Shown one piece after another: positions 12,955-26,520 of a stretch of DNA of 64,000 nucleotides (its first letter is position 1; each line of letters begins with the position of its first letter). The position numbers were made by a program, and so were the translations under genes. Origin of the DNA: Talpa occidentalis (taxonomy: Eukaryota; Chordata; Mammalia; Eulipotyphla; Talpidae); the NCBI RefSeq assembly GCF_014898055.3, contig NW_023601433.1, forward strand, positions 45,999,876-46,063,875, written 5' to 3'. The notes beneath the pieces were generated by a model. The model made no database searches. It was not told the origin of the DNA and worked only from the letters and a program-made list of their open reading frames with translations.

Positions 12955-14335
12955 AATATAAAAATAACAAAATGTTAACAAATTAAACACTAGCAATATA
13001 TATCATAAAGATAACAGAGCATTACTCAGGCGGGAGACTTAAGAATGCAAGATTGGTTTAATATTAAAATATAAATCAATATGATCACTATAATAACAGA
13101 ATAAAAAGAAATATCATATGATTATTTCTCTATGTGCATTAAAGCATTTGAGAAAATTTCAATACCTATTCATGATAAAAATTTGTATCAAAATGTGAAA
13201 GGGAACAAACTAGTAAAGGATATCAACATAAAAATCTCCATCTCACATGTGAACAGTGAACTACTGACTATGTTGACTCCTAAGAATGAGAATAAGGTGA
13301 GACTATTCACTACAATCGTCTCTTTTGAAAATTGTTCTGGAGAACCTAGGCAGTGAAATATGACAATGAAAAGAAATCAAAAGTACATGGATAAACAAGG
13401 AAGAAGCAAAACTTCTTTATTTGCATACAACATAATTGTTTACCTAGAAAAGATAAACAACTATTAAGATTTGCAAAGTTAAAGGATAGCAAAAAATTCA
13501 ATTTATTTCTGTATATAAGGGGAAAACTGTAGTTAACTTAATAATAATATTTATAACAACATCAAATATGTGCTCACAATAAATATAACAACTTTGTGTA
13601 AGACTTTTACACTGAAAACTACAAAACTCTCCTAGAGGATTCAAGAAGCCCTAGTTAAATAAAGGGATGTTAAAAGAACATGACATGTTAAAAGAACAGA
13701 ATACTCAATATTGCTAAGATGTTAAATCTCCCCAAAATGGATTCTTAGATTCAAAACATCACTGTCATAATACCATTGGGAACATGACAAGCTGATTTTA
13801 TTTTTCTTTTTATGGACATTTCCTATCTCTAGAAAACAAAATTGAGAAAGAACAAAGTGGAGGACTTCCAATACCTGCTTTCAGGACTTTCTAGAATGTT
13901 CAAATAATCAAGACAGTGTAACAGTATTGTAAGGATAAGCAAATAGATCAATGGAGCAAAATAGAGTCCCAAAATAGACCCACATTAGTATAGTGAATTG
14001 ATTTTTACACAGGCATGAGAAAGCACTTCAAAAGAGGAAGAAAGGTCTTTCAATAAATAATGCTGGAACAACTGCACATCCATATAAAACAGAAAGGAAA
14101 GAATGATTCTCAAATATTACATTTTACCACATATGAACATACAATTATTATAAACCCAAAGAGGTAAAGTTGTGTAAGAAAACAAAATATCTTTGTGATC
14201 TTGGGATAAGCAATTATTTCTAACAGGACAAAAAACCTGAACTGTATAAGAAAATATTTGTAAACTGGACCTCAACAAAACTAAAGATATTGGCACTCAA
14301 AAGACAATTCTAAGAAAATGTAGACAAGCCACAGA
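12955..14335 (+). mobile_element. Old L1 ORF2 reverse-transcriptase region
   Basis: Plus-strand similarity begins near the G-F-I-P-G-like segment ('gcaagattggtttaa' near 13050). It continues through the 'attcatgataaaa' block (13168) and the ORF2 central part to about 14330. Stops and shifts are frequent. There is no 3' UTR or tail. Confidence 0.75.
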
Positions 14336-14650
14336 TGGCAAAGAAGACTTTATTTTAGTAAGTGTCAGGACTATGGAAATCAGGGAGAGACATTAGGCTC
14401 AACTGCAGATACAGAGAAGACAGTTGAGTACTTACTGCCATTCAGCAGAGTGAAGAGGTCAGTGGATGGAAAATCATTAAGAGCATCTATTAAAGGTGGG
14501 ACATTTTTCTGAACTGAATTTAGAGAATTCTTGTAGAAAGGAGACTAAGGGCTTATTAGTGAAGATGGGGATGGGTGAGGAATTTGATGATGAGTAGACA
14601 GACCAGCAAATATCAAGGGAGGGGCTGTTCTGTAAACTGCCTTAACAGGT
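14336..14650. other. Unassigned
   Basis: I see no gene or named repeat. The purine-rich text could be an old LTR or transposon remnant. Confidence 0.35.
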
Positions 14651-14652
14651 TT

Positions 14653-15094
14653 CTTTTTTTAACTTTTATTTTTTTATTAATGTATCAGTCATTTACACAG
14701 AATGTTGGTAGTACATTTTCACACCTCCATATGTGCATATAAAGCTACTGTATCAATTGACATATTCCCTTCCTCCCCCAATTCCTTCCACCCTGCCCTC
14801 CCCAATTCCCACTGGTAACCAGTATGTCTTTTTCAGAGTCTAAAAAATTTTACTGTGCTTTTCCAGAAATGTGTTCTCTTACTGTTTATATTCCACAAGC
14901 AGGTGAAAATACCTGGTATTTCTCTCCCACTTATTTCACTTATCACAATCACCTTAAGATCCATCCATTTTGTCCCAAAAGTTATTATTTTATCTTTTAA
15001 AATAACTGGGTAGCATTCCACTGAAGCCAGGGCCCAATGACGAAGCCTAGTCAAAAGATGACTCAAAGAGCTTGTCTATCATTTGGTCAGAAAG
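14653..15094 (-). mobile_element. L1 3' end (part 1, before the SINE)
   Basis: This is a reverse-complement L1 3' UTR and ORF2 end, beginning at a T-rich tail (14653-14680). It includes the pyrimidine-rich block 'cttcctcccccaattcc' and the ORF2 end. It resumes beyond the SINE at about 15356. Confidence 0.75.
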
Positions 15095-15355
15095 AGTTTT
15101 TTTTTTAATATTTATTTATTTTTACAAGAACTGGGGTACAAGCCAGGGGCACAGGAGGGTGAGAGAATTCACCAGAGACAGAGTGGGGAGCAGAACAGGC
15201 AGACAGACAAAATACACTGCTGAGGGGAGCAGCAGGCGAGACATGCCGTGCCATGTGTGTATCTCCCTGGGTGGCCGGGAATCAAACCCATGCTGCAGAG
15301 TCTGTGGACAGATTCACAGTTCTGTGTACTACCTGCTGCATCACCGGGGAGGCCC
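15095..15355 (-). repeat. tRNA-derived SINE, copy 1
   Basis: The T-rich tail is on the left and the head on the right, ending GGGGAGGCCC. On the minus strand the B box reads GGTTTGATTCC, consistent with CpG decay of GGTTCGATCC. It lies inside an L1 on the same strand and is therefore younger than that L1. I found no clear target duplication. Confidence 0.85.
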
Positions 15356-16490
15356 TCCTCTGACCAGTTTTTGATTATTTGTTTTCTTTTTGTGAGTTGT
15401 ATGAGTTCTTTTTAGATTATTGTTATCAGTCCCTAGTCAGCTACGTGGTGTGCAAGTATTTTCTTACATTATGTAGGGTGTCTCTTTGTTTTAGGTAAGG
15501 TCTATTTCACTGTGTAGAAGCTTTTTAGTTTGATATAGTCCTATTGGTTTGTAGTGTCTTTTGTTTTCCTTGGTGCATGGGACAAATCTGCAAAGATATT
15601 TCTGAAGTTTATGTCATGGAGTGTTTTGCCTGTATTTTCATAGTTTTAGTCTTTCATCTAAGTCTATTATCCATTTGAGTTGATTTTTGTGTATAGTGTG
15701 AGATAGTGGTCTAGTTTTATATTTTGCATAAGACAGTTCAATTTCCCCAACACCATTTATTGAAGAGACTTTTCTTGTTCTAGTTTATGTTCACTCCTTT
15801 GTTATAAATTAGTTGGTCATATATGTGTGAGTTTATTTCTGAGTTCTCATCTCTATTGTATTGGCCTAGGTGTCCACTTTTGTTCCAGTAACATGCTGTT
15901 TTAGCTAATATGGCATTATAGTGTGGTTTGATGTCAGGATATGTAATGCCACCAATTTTTCCCTTTTCAGTCAGGATAGCATTAGCTATTCAGGGGTCTT
16001 TTGTGGTTCCATAAGCATTTCAGCCACATTTGCTCAATTCTTTTGAAGAATATCATCTTATTGCATTGAATTTGGGTAGGCTGCCCATTTTGACACTGCT
16101 GATTCTTTCAATCCATGAGCAAGGCATATCTTTCCATTTCTCATGTCTTCTATTTCTTTTAATGGTGTATTTATAGTTGATTGTTAATGGGAAGATTTTC
16201 CTAATTTCTTTCCCCTGTAGCTCATTGTTTGCCTATAAGAAGTGAGTGAGTTTTGTATATTGATTTTGTAATCTCCCACTTTGCTGAACTGGTTTATTTC
16301 TTTAATTTGTTTTTCTATGGAGTTTTTAGGGTTCTCTCTACATATTGTGATGACATCTGCAAATAACGATAGCTTTACTTCATCTTTCCCAATTTGGATT
16401 TTTTTATTTATCATTCTATTGATTAAGTTAATTGCTGTAGCTAGGATTTCCAATAGTTTGTTACATAGGACATTGTTGCCTTGTATCAGA
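15356..16490 (-). mobile_element. L1 ORF2 fragment (part 2, after the SINE)
   Basis: The minus-strand ORF2 continues through the C-terminal half into the reverse-transcriptase domain. A minus-strand frame at 16184-16453 still reads [16 protein letters not shown], with the catalytic F-A-D-D motif degraded to F-A-D-V. The 5' end is truncated near 16490. Confidence 0.8.
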
Positions 16491-17755
16491 TCTTAGTGGG
16501 AAAATATACACACTTTTGATCTTCTTGGGGGAATGTCCAATAGAAAACTTCCCACCTGTCTCATTCTTCTGCACAACCCTTGGAATACTAAAACTTGGAT
16601 AGATGTGCATTGGGACTAAGTGATGAAAATTCAAAAGAGAGATCAAAATTGTAAATAGATATTTTGGATTCACCCACTTTCAGGAGGATTCAAAACCTAG
16701 CTCTAAACTCTAACATAAAAATACCACAGATAAGAAAAGCAGAGATCCAGAATAGTAAACTTCAACAATAACAAAGTGGACAAAAGGAGAGCGTAGAGTT
16801 GGTAGTAATCATCACCTATGTCTGCCTTTCCTTCACTCCCAGGGAGTTGATTGTATTTTCCTCCTCAATTTGAGTTGTGTTTAGTCATGTGATTGTATTT
16901 GGCCAATAAAATGTGATAGAAATGTAGCAATAGAAGCTTTAGTGGTGATTCTTTGCTGGGTTCACTTTTCCCTCTCTTACTATGACTTTTATGCTACAGT
17001 GAGACTGTCCTACTGCCTGACTACCAGAAGAGAATGAAGCAGCATAATAACCATACAGCCTAAGAAATTTCTCTTTGTTCTCTTCAGCACTGAGATAGAA
17101 ATGCATTGATGGGAATGAGAAGAAGGAAATCAGAAAGGCAAATGCTGAACAAATGAAGAACCGTTTCACTAAACTCCACATTAAAGGGTCCACATTAAAA
17201 AGTCAAGATTGTCAAATACTACGAGACATGGAGTCAGAGAAGAAAAATATACACATTTTTGATCTTATTGAGGGAACATTCAATAGAAAACTAGGAGTTG
17301 AAGTCAGACTGCAGAGGTTGGTGTCTGCCGAAGCATGGAAGAGAAGACAGTAAGGTAGAGAACATTTTTTGGTAAAGAATTAAGGGAATAAGAGAGGTAA
17401 GGTAACATAGGAAGATAGGATGAGTTGGACAACACTGGAATAGCTTGCGTACATGGGAAGTAACAGGATTTCCCATATTTACTGGGGAAGCATCCTAAGG
17501 AGCTGTAATTTTATCATAGCACAGAATGATTTTAGTGTGATATGCAAAAAATTAAGTAGGATGTGGGAACTTGTGTCCATGTGTAGTGCACAATCAACCA
17601 GTTTTTCTAAACATACACATCTCTTTCAGTAAATTATGACTCCCTCCCCTCCTGTAGGTCTGAATCAAAACTAGATCTAAGAGAACATTACATAAATTAT
17701 ATGGCAGCACATCCAGTCTGGAACTGAATTCACATACCACTAATAAATATCCCCG
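16491..17755. other. Unassigned DNA with a dispersed 49-bp repeat
   Basis: Two similar segments of about 49 bp lie at 16500-16550 and 17244-17292. No gene is recognisable; the 84-codon minus frame at 16939-17193 has no domain I know. Confidence 0.4.
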
Positions 17756-17756
17756 T

Positions 17757-18060
17757 GCTACTTTTTTTTTTTTGAAGTAGCATTGCTTAACATATTTGTT
17801 GGTGCTTTGGAAGTATAGGATTTCCTTTCCCCGGTGCAGCCACAGAAGCACACCATGATAGCACCCGTAGTCTTCCACCATGCTCCACTGTGATCTCTCC
17901 CTACCATGTTCTCACCCCTCTGCCCTCCCATCTCTGGATGCCTCAGTTCTATGTCAGCTTTCAAGTATTTTATAATTTATCTTTGCCTAACCCTATGTTT
18001 GGTTTCTCTATATTCCACATATAAATGATATCATCCAGTATTTGTCTTCCTCCTATTACA
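17757..18060 (-). mobile_element. L1 3'-end fragment
   Basis: A T run (17761-17773) is followed by a pyrimidine-rich 3' UTR and the reverse complement of the terminal ORF2 segment ('ctatattccacatataaatga' region near 18010). It is 5'-truncated. Confidence 0.7.
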
Positions 18061-20640
18061 TTTATCAATCCCATTTTGTAAATTTAAAGTTTAATAACAT
18101 ATCTACACAAAAGTTTCATAAGGAAATCTACATTTCTTAATTAAACAATTAAACTCACTTGCTCATTGAAAAAAGGTACAGGACGACTGGCAAGGAAACT
18201 TGATGAAAATGGAAAATGCAAACCATACAAGACATAGGCAGCAATCAGTGCTGGCCGTATAGTCTATAATACTGTTTTCCTAAAAATAGTTCTATATGGA
18301 ACAGTTCAAATATATATGAATTTAAGTAATTTTGATTTTATGTGAGCATCTCAATACTTGGAATATGTGAAAGCAAAGATGTCATGGGATACACTTACAT
18401 TAGTTCATCTTAACTGTTGATAATAGAAACTGACTTAAATTATTTTGTTGCAACCAAGTTCAAATAAGTATATTCTGACACTGCATAAACCATAGAACCA
18501 ATACAATAATTTTAATGGGAATGTACCTCAGAAACCATTCCATTTATTGCATACAAATACACTAAGATCCAGCAATAATAAATGACTCACCCACATTCAT
18601 ATTTTTATGGAAAATTCAATTATTAGTGCTAAATGTGAAATAAAGGAATTCAAAAAGTTTTAATATCATGCTCTCATTATTGGTGAATGAACTTATAAGT
18701 GAGGCTACAGTTAGAGTCCAGCTTTAGTTTCCAATCATAGATTTTTCAGTTCTACCCATGCCTTATATAGGAAGAGCCTTTTAAGAATTGATCAAGATTG
18801 ATATTAATGATGTTGCCTTTTTTGTGCTGCAATTTATCTTCTTTCTTCAGACAAATGTTTTGCATGGATGCCACAGTACAGTGTGCACATCTGTGCATTG
18901 AGAAAGTGCTTCTATTTTAGTCAATATTCATGAGGTCATTACTAACAGATGTTTATTTTAAAGAAATAAGCAGAACATGAATTATAGAACAATAACCAAA
19001 CACAGGAAGGTAACTAACCCTATCCACTAGGGCACAAAGCACGAAAGAGTCAAACAGGATGTTGTGGTTTGTGGAAGAGCACAAATGAGCACAAAGCTGC
19101 CCCTAGTGTCCAAAGTCATCAGACACTGTGGGGGGATATTTATGCCCACACACACTTTCCTGTTGACAATTTCTGCAAGTGAAAGTCTGATTAATATATT
19201 CAGCATATTCTTTTCCTATAAATCATTCCAAGAAGTAAAATTCAAATTACAAAGAATTATCAATACTTTATTATTGTTGTTATTAGTAGTAGTAAACTTC
19301 AACATTCTAAAATGTTGGCAGTATAGAAATGGGAGGTAACAAGATGACATATGATCTAAGAGTCTATTCACTGGGGGAAAACTGTCCATAGAAGGCATTG
19401 AAGATGTGTGTGTCCTTTGTTACTGACAGTATATATTTCACTCCAAATGAAAGGAGGTGCTAAGGCCCACACACTGGCTGAGTGTCTCTCCCAGAAGGCC
19501 AATTAGCATCAATGCCCAGTGGCAGCCCAGTTCAAGAGAAGTCTACAGGCACTCACCCATTAGACACAGCAGGAAGTTGTATTGCTCTGAAACCATAAGC
19601 CACTACTTTGTGGTTCAGGAGATCTTGGTCTTTTAAACATAAAAACAATTTTTTCTTTTTTAATCTGTGCCATTAGAAGAAAATGCTGTGAAAATCTATA
19701 TTCTGAAATAACCAGGTTATGTCAGTAATGACAGTTTTCAATCTTGCTGCCAGTAACAGGAGAGTAGCATTAAACTAAAAATAACGTGGGTGCAGAATGT
19801 GCTTTGGATGCCTACGGAGGCCTAAAGGATTTTGTGTTAATTTGAAACCATGAAAAGGAAGATTTTTCTCTTGGCTTTGGCCGTTTTGTAGTTCTGTAAT
19901 CATGGGGAACATTTATCTGTCTTATGAGGTCTAGACACGGAAAAAAATTAACTGTGTCTGGATTAATATACTCATCAAAAATCCTGTTTTTTTTTTCTAA
20001 GTTTTAATGAGCATCTGTCTATTGATTCTGTATCATTCCTTAGGAAACATCCTTCTCCTGTCTACAAAGTGTTCATATGCAATAAAGTATATGTATTAAT
20101 AAATAAATGAATAAACAAATAATAAATGCTGATAAAGCTAAACACTTATAAGACTTAGAAGAATCATATTCTGGATACCCCATGACATAGGCAGATTTAT
20201 TATTAATGCAGTTATATCTTTCAGATTCATCTTATTGCCTTTTTTGGCAAACAATTGAACTGACAGATGATAGTTCAAATACTCAAATAAACTTTTGAAT
20301 GTTTTGAAACCTCTGAAACTGAAGAAGTTGAAACCATTTTACCAAAATGAGAGCTGTTTTTAATTCACATGTCAACCCAGAAGTTCCTAACATGTAGTTT
20401 CTAACATAATGTGGTTTCTAACATTTGCATTACCAAGAATCTCAGCTTTGTGTATTCTGAAAAATGAAAATGTTCTTCTAAAAACAGAATCAAACCTACA
20501 ATCTGATTTTTAGACTCTGAAGGGGAAAAGATGAGAACAATTCTAAGGAAAAACAAACAAACAAACAAACAAATATTTATATTTTTTGGTCTTCATTATG
20601 AGACTTCAGGTTTACAATTTCTTTCCTAAGCAGGAAAATA
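18061..20640. other. Unassigned DNA
   Basis: There is a faint MIR-like block near 18545-18640 (minus) and an AAAC repeat at 20550-20573. The stretch at 19430-19640 is less AT-rich and may be unique sequence. No gene is recognised. Confidence 0.4.
20550..20573 (+). repeat. (AAAC)n microsatellite
   Basis: This is about six AAAC units. Confidence 0.9.
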
Positions 20641-21055
20641 AGAGAGTGAGGGAGTGACTGGGGAACATTACTGGATTTGCAGTGCATAAGCCATCATAGA
20701 TGAATCTACAGCAAAAAGAACTCCCTCTGTCCGGGTTCAAACACTGATTAGGTAGAAGGTTCTGCATCTTTAGGGTCAGTTTCTCAATTTTTTAATTTTG
20801 TGCCTTTGATTAGTCCATGCTAACCTATATCTTTCTATGCCTTGTACCCTGTTCCTTGAATGTGGGGATTTGAAAAGATAACCTCCCCCACACTTTGTGA
20901 ACCATACTGGCTTTGTGCACCAATCAGCCTGGGTGGATGCTCTTGGACCTCTCAAACCTCTACTCACATCTTGCTCCCCCTGGTGTTAGCCTGAACAACT
21001 GAGGTTCTAATGTGCCGCACGATTACCTGTATTTTCAGCATCTTTACATTTTGGC
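20641..21055 (+). mobile_element. Possible old retroviral LTR
   Basis: The segment is mixed-composition with a CCAATCA-type motif at 20919-20925. It ends at 'cattt', directly followed by GGCGCTGG at about 21053, which resembles the start of a retroviral primer-binding site. I cannot name a family or define the left end, so this is a hypothesis. Confidence 0.3.
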
Positions 21056-23182
21056 GCTGGTTAGGTAGCAGTCTTAATCTAGTCACACAAAACGCAGTCT
21101 CTCAGGCATCCCCAGAGACACCAGCATGTTGGATACACAGTCCATACTTTTGTTTCCACCCTAAGGCAGAAAGCCTATAGGAGGTGCTTCCTCTGATTCA
21201 CTCTGCATTAGGCTTCGCAGGGGGAGGAGCATAGACATTTAAGACAAATGTCATGAAATTCCCTACCCTTTATTGGAATTCCCTCCAGTTTTATAATGAT
21301 CTTGTAGTTTCTAAACTGGTCTCAAGAATTTTCATAGAGGTATTCTATCTAGTCAATATACTGTCATTAATTGAAGGTCCATGTTCTCCTATTCTGCCAT
21401 CTCCTCCACTAATAATTTTTAAAAATACAGTTTTATAACACAACCATACTATTCATTTTATGTATTATTTGTGGTTGTGTTAGTACTACAACTGCAAAAT
21501 TGGGAGTTGTGGCAAAGACTGTCTGCCTAATAAAGCCTAAATATTTAGCCTTACATAGGAGAAAGGTATTGCATGAAAACTAAGGTAGATTTCCTATCTC
21601 TTCTAAAGTAAAAACAAAATTTTATACTGCACCGTAATTGTTGTCCCACAAACACTACACAAACATTTCTAATTAAGGCCTCTGGAATATACTGCTTTAC
21701 TACCTGGAATGTTCTAGCAGCTCTAGCAACAAAAATCCACATGGGTGGCTCCACTTCCTTCTTATCTTTACTCAAAAGTCATATTTTCTGTTGTTGTACA
21801 CTAAAAAAGTACCCACTCATTCTCAGTGGGTAGCTTCAAATCTATAATTTGAATGCCTTAACATTACATGATCTTCCCCTGCTTTCCTCAACCACTTTAT
21901 ATAATGTATTCATAATCTCCCATTGTCCTTTATAAAAACAAATATATCACCCCATGAATGTAAGCAAGATGTTTATAGTTTACCACAGTATCTCAAACAC
22001 CTAAAACAGTGTTAATATATAATAAGTCCTATTAAAAATACTGAAATAATAATAAATTAATGTGAGAACACTAATATTAAGTGGACTGAAAACATTAGAT
22101 TTATTACTATATACTTGAATTCACTATGTCTTATTTGTAAAAAGGCTGTAGTATACATTGAAGCACTTGATAATCCAGGAAAAACAGGAATTCTAACCTC
22201 TGGTTGATTTTGAAATAAAAGTATCTATTTATGCTATTCACAATTTCACAAAAGTTTGAAATCAGGTCATCATAGACCTGAACAAATAGGAAAGAAAACT
22301 TATTTGGATTTCTTTTTTCATTCACTCAAAGAAAGATGAGTTTAATACAAAACAGTAAAATAAGGTTTAAGGAGAACTGTGATTTAGTTATATTAACAAT
22401 TTTGTGTATCATGCCTACTATATTTTGTATTCCACACTTCCTAATGCCATCTTTGGAATTTAATATGGTCAGATTTATTAGGATTTGTGAAAGAGTTTCA
22501 ATAAAACAATGTGGGTTTAATCCTTTTTTTCCCTTCAAAATATCTCAATGTTCACTACTACATACCTGAAATCCATTTACTCAGGCCTCAGAGATCCAAC
22601 TATGTTGTATGTAGCTTCTCTGACAACCCTGTCACGAAATTCAATAGGTTGTTTCTTTTTCAATTAGATGTCATAGGTTTAATTTATCTTTCATTTTTAT
22701 GCAAATTAGATTCTGTAAGAACACACTTCTAAGATAATGCTATCCTATTTTTTTAGGAATATAACATTTTTCTAAAAGAGAAATATTAAAAATTGCACAC
22801 CACATCAATAGGTATCTTTGTCCTGTTTTATTATACAGCATTCACGTAAACTCAAGATATCAAGTTGTCTAATAGTCAGTTCTTCAAATCCTGCCCACAT
22901 GCTGATGTATACCTGCCTAACAACTGGTTTTTCATCTTTATGAATTTTATTTATAAATATTCTGGGACTTTCAAGAAATAGCTTAAAAGAAAGACATGAC
23001 TGGAATTGCTTAGTAGTAGTACTTTCTGTTGGGAGTATGGAGAAAACACAATCTGTTTTCATTTACACTGAAGTGAAATGGTGAAATCTATCTGCTGTTC
23101 TTGGGGTGGATTGCCAATTTCTTCGAATTCTTGCAATAAAGATAAGTTTGAGACTGACCTTAAGACACTAACACAGTGTAGT
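21056..23182. other. Unassigned AT-rich DNA
   Basis: No named repeat or gene. Overlapping 70-85-codon frames on both strands near 22326-22732 and 22805-23062 lack recognisable domains. Confidence 0.4.
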
Positions 23183-23454
23183 GGGTCTTTCTGGTGGTGC
23201 AGGAGGTTGAGCGCAGCACTGTGAAGCTGTCCGCAGTCTCTGCAGCGCAGGTTCGATCCGGCTGGCTGCAGAGATACACACATGGTACCGCAGACCTCTC
23301 CTGTCTTGCCTGCTGCTCCCCTTAGCAGTGTATTTCGTCAGTCTGCCTGTTCTGTTTCCTGCTCTGTCTCTGGTGAATCCTCTCACCCTCCAGCGCATCT
23401 GGCCTGTACCCCGGTTCTTGCATAAATAAAATATATCTTTAAAAAAAAAAAAAG
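23183..23454 (+). repeat. tRNA-derived SINE, copy 2
   Basis: The head begins GGGTCTTTCTGGTGGTGCAG (A box region). The B box GGTTCGATCC at 23250-23259 is intact. The body ends 'cttgcataaataaaa' and an A-rich tail follows to 23454. Frames on the opposite strand across it are not genes. Confidence 0.9.
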
Positions 23455-25328
23455 AATCCTCATTCAGTAAAAAGCAGAAATGTGGAATTCAACTAGCTAG
23501 TTCCCCTAGATTTTGCTGTGTTTTGTTCCAGACCTAGGATTAGGAGTCAAGTTCTGAGAATTACTATTCATGTCTAGTTCCTTGGATTAGACCCCCCACA
23601 CACTCACACTTATACCTTTACAAACACAATTTCTTTTACCAAAAAAAGTCTTTGTCATGGAAGTGAGAAGTGAACTGGAAAAGAAAGTCACACTGTCGCT
23701 TCTGTGCTACTTATGCTCTTGTTATTACTGTTGTTATTATTAAGGGATAAATGTTCTTGAAAAAGGAAAGAATGTTCACATTTACAAATATAAAGAGCAT
23801 GTTGAGATCCAAGGCTCGGTTTTATTCACTTTTGTATATACAGAAACTGTCATATCTGACACATAGTGGATAAATGTGAACAGATGGTGGCCCTTGAGCC
23901 ATTCAAATCTTTTAACTCAAAAGAAATGGCTAATTTTGTTGACATAATTGTAATTCAATAGAGATATTTCAGTTGTTTCCTCATCATAGATTTGTATTCA
24001 TTAAACAAAGTAATGAACTATATACTAACAGTTTGGGAGAATTTATGAATTTATCACACTGGAAAACCAGGATATTTTCCATGGATTTTACAGTTTCTAA
24101 CATTTGCACCCATCTAAACTGTTGCCTTACCTCGCCTCAGATTATGACTGGCTTTATAATTAATGATGGTATGTGATTATTTTACTAAAACCCTTTAAAG
24201 TAAACTCTGCAAGGGAGTAAAACAATCTTTGTACTTTTTAATCTTTCTCCTAAAGGAAATGTAGTGATATTTGTGTAAGGGTCAAAACCATGCAAACAAT
24301 CTGTCAATAAAGGAATCACATCAATTCAGATCATATTAGTAAGTAATCAATAAGGAAACTATAATACATATATTTACCTGGATCCTTGCTTTTGAAGAAA
24401 TTTTCCAGACTAACCACATATTTCAAAACCAGTATGATTTAGTTTCATTTGGCTGACAGTTTTAGATTATGAAATCTGATTAGAGCAGTGAGGCTAAGTC
24501 TACAAAAATCTATCTTATTGTTATCTAGATGACATAGGTTTATATGGATGTAATATTCTCAGATACACTATGCTGTTTTCTAAAGTTACATGAGATTGAT
24601 TTTTTTTTAATTCCCAGAATTTCTGCATTTCACATGACCTAAACAAAAAGAAGATTGTCTAAATAACTGAACACATACAGCAGGAAACTCACATTTTGAC
24701 ACTGAGTTTCATAGTTTTTATTTTGTCAATAGACTTCTGGACTGTGACATTTTCAAAGTGTACTCATTGAGATATCCCTGGGATACAGGAACTATGAAAT
24801 TACCATGTAAGTTAGTTACTCTTGCATGATTTCTATATATTGTCAGAATTGCACTCTCATCACATATAGCAGTTTTATAATTTATGGAGCTTATCACAAT
24901 ATGAAATGTTTCCTCATGTAAAATTAGCTATAAGGCAGGTTGTGTTATAGGTAATGAAATTCCCCACAAAAGGTCTGACTCTTGGGTTTTATTTATAAAT
25001 ATTTCAGTAAAATACAAAATTATGCATCTAAAAATGTCCAGTTTTTAATGGATCCTCCATGTTAATTAGCAAAAATTTTTTTTTTCCTTTCCAGTATTTT
25101 GGTCAGGCTAGTATCATATTTAAAAATATTTTTAAAGTATGCTAATTGTAAAGTTTATATAGAAACACACCAATCCTAGAAAAGTAGGCAGAAATGTTTC
25201 CAATATTGTCTCAAATCACTGAGGACAGACATGTGTAGCTACAACATGGATTTATGAAACAAACAAAAAAATGACTCAAATTGTTTTTTACTTCTGGAAT
25301 GTTAGAAAGCAAACATGTTAAGGTATAG
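23455..25328. other. Unassigned AT-rich DNA
   Basis: I see no gene or named repeat family. Confidence 0.4.
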
Positions 25329-25330
25329 TA

Positions 25331-25595
25331 GGATTTTTTTTTTTAAGATTTATTTATTTATACAAGTACTGGGTATAGTCAGAAGCATGGGAGGGTGAGA
25401 GAATTCACCAGAGCCAGAGCAAGGAACAGAACAGGCAGACTGGTGAAATACACTTCTGATGGGAGCAGCGGGTGTGGCAGGAGAGGTTTGCGTGCCATGT
25501 GGGACCCTCCCTGGTGGCTGGGGATCAGAACTGGTGCTGCAAGGCTGCGGGCAGCTTCTCAGCCCAGCGCTCAACCGCTGCACCAGGGGAGGCCC
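25331..25595 (-). repeat. tRNA-derived SINE, copy 3
   Basis: The T run and 'aagatttatttatttatacaag' tail region is on the left; the head GGGGAGGCCC is on the right at about 25590. It is clearly the same family as the copies at 31 kb and 45 kb. The B box is degraded. Confidence 0.9.
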
Positions 25596-26100
25596 TAAAA
25601 TAGTTTTTAGTTCTTTAATTTCTCAAATAGAATTGGGTTAATCTAACAGAAAATTTATTTTGCTTGCAGTAGAATAGTACTTATAATGACTTGGAAAATT
25701 AGTTTCAGAGACCTCCTCATAGATGACCGATTAAAATCAATTTTACAGTATTTGTAGATATTTAAATACTTTATGGAAGGGCAGCATAACTTAAAGAAAA
25801 CTTAATGGTTTTTGTTATACTGCTGAGAATTAGTAGATTTAATAAAGATGAAATTTTAATATTATAATAGATGTTAAAAAGATAAAATTTTAATACCTCC
25901 CTTCATGAAAGGGTAAAATGAAGACAAGGGACATTCTTAAGTATAATTATGTATAAGTTCAGTAAAAAGAATATTTATGCTAAAAGCCTTACATGTTATG
26001 ACTGACTATCTCTGTCAACATTAAAGCATCATAATAGGCTCTGCCTTAGATTTATTTTCAGTGTTTCAGTCTGTAAAAATTATGAACATTAATAAATGAA
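25596..26100. other. Unassigned AT-rich DNA
   Basis: Nothing recognised. Confidence 0.4.
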
Positions 26101-26104
26101 CAGA

Positions 26105-26520
26105 GAAGAAAAATAAAACTAGAGCAGCTGCAACAATAACAGGAAGAAAACAGTGATATTTCTCCCTTTGGTGGAAAATAGGCATTATGGAAAAGCGCCC
26201 ACCACATTATGACCTTCAGCCATCTCTGTATTCCTCTGTGCCCTGTCCACTTTGTCCAGTGATCTACAAAACCCACACTCCTGTGCCCCCAAACTACTCC
26301 CCAGCTAATGAAATTCAACTCTTTTGTTATTCTAAAGCCCGCTTCACCAAATATGATTTAAGTCCATCCCACCAGTTTTTTGGGACAGTAGATCTGAGTC
26401 TTGGGCTTCTTACCTCCTGCTGACCTGGCTCCACAATAAATTTCTTTCTTTCCCCAAAACATCAAGTGGCATATCTTTTGCATTTATGTGTATCAGGTAG
26501 ACAACATAAAATACAGCAGA
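26105..26520 (+). mobile_element. Possible old LTR (3' part)
   Basis: A pyrimidine-rich segment contains CCTGCTGACCTGGCTCCACA, AATAAA near 26433 and a 'tttctttctttccccaaaa' block. This layout is seen in the R/U5 part of mammalian endogenous retroviral LTRs. The left boundary is not defined and no internal sequence adjoins it. Confidence 0.4.

Noticed and set aside
22326..22732. Overlapping 70-77-codon frames on both strands
   Set aside because: They occur on both strands in AT-rich DNA without a domain, splice context or start context; chance is sufficient.
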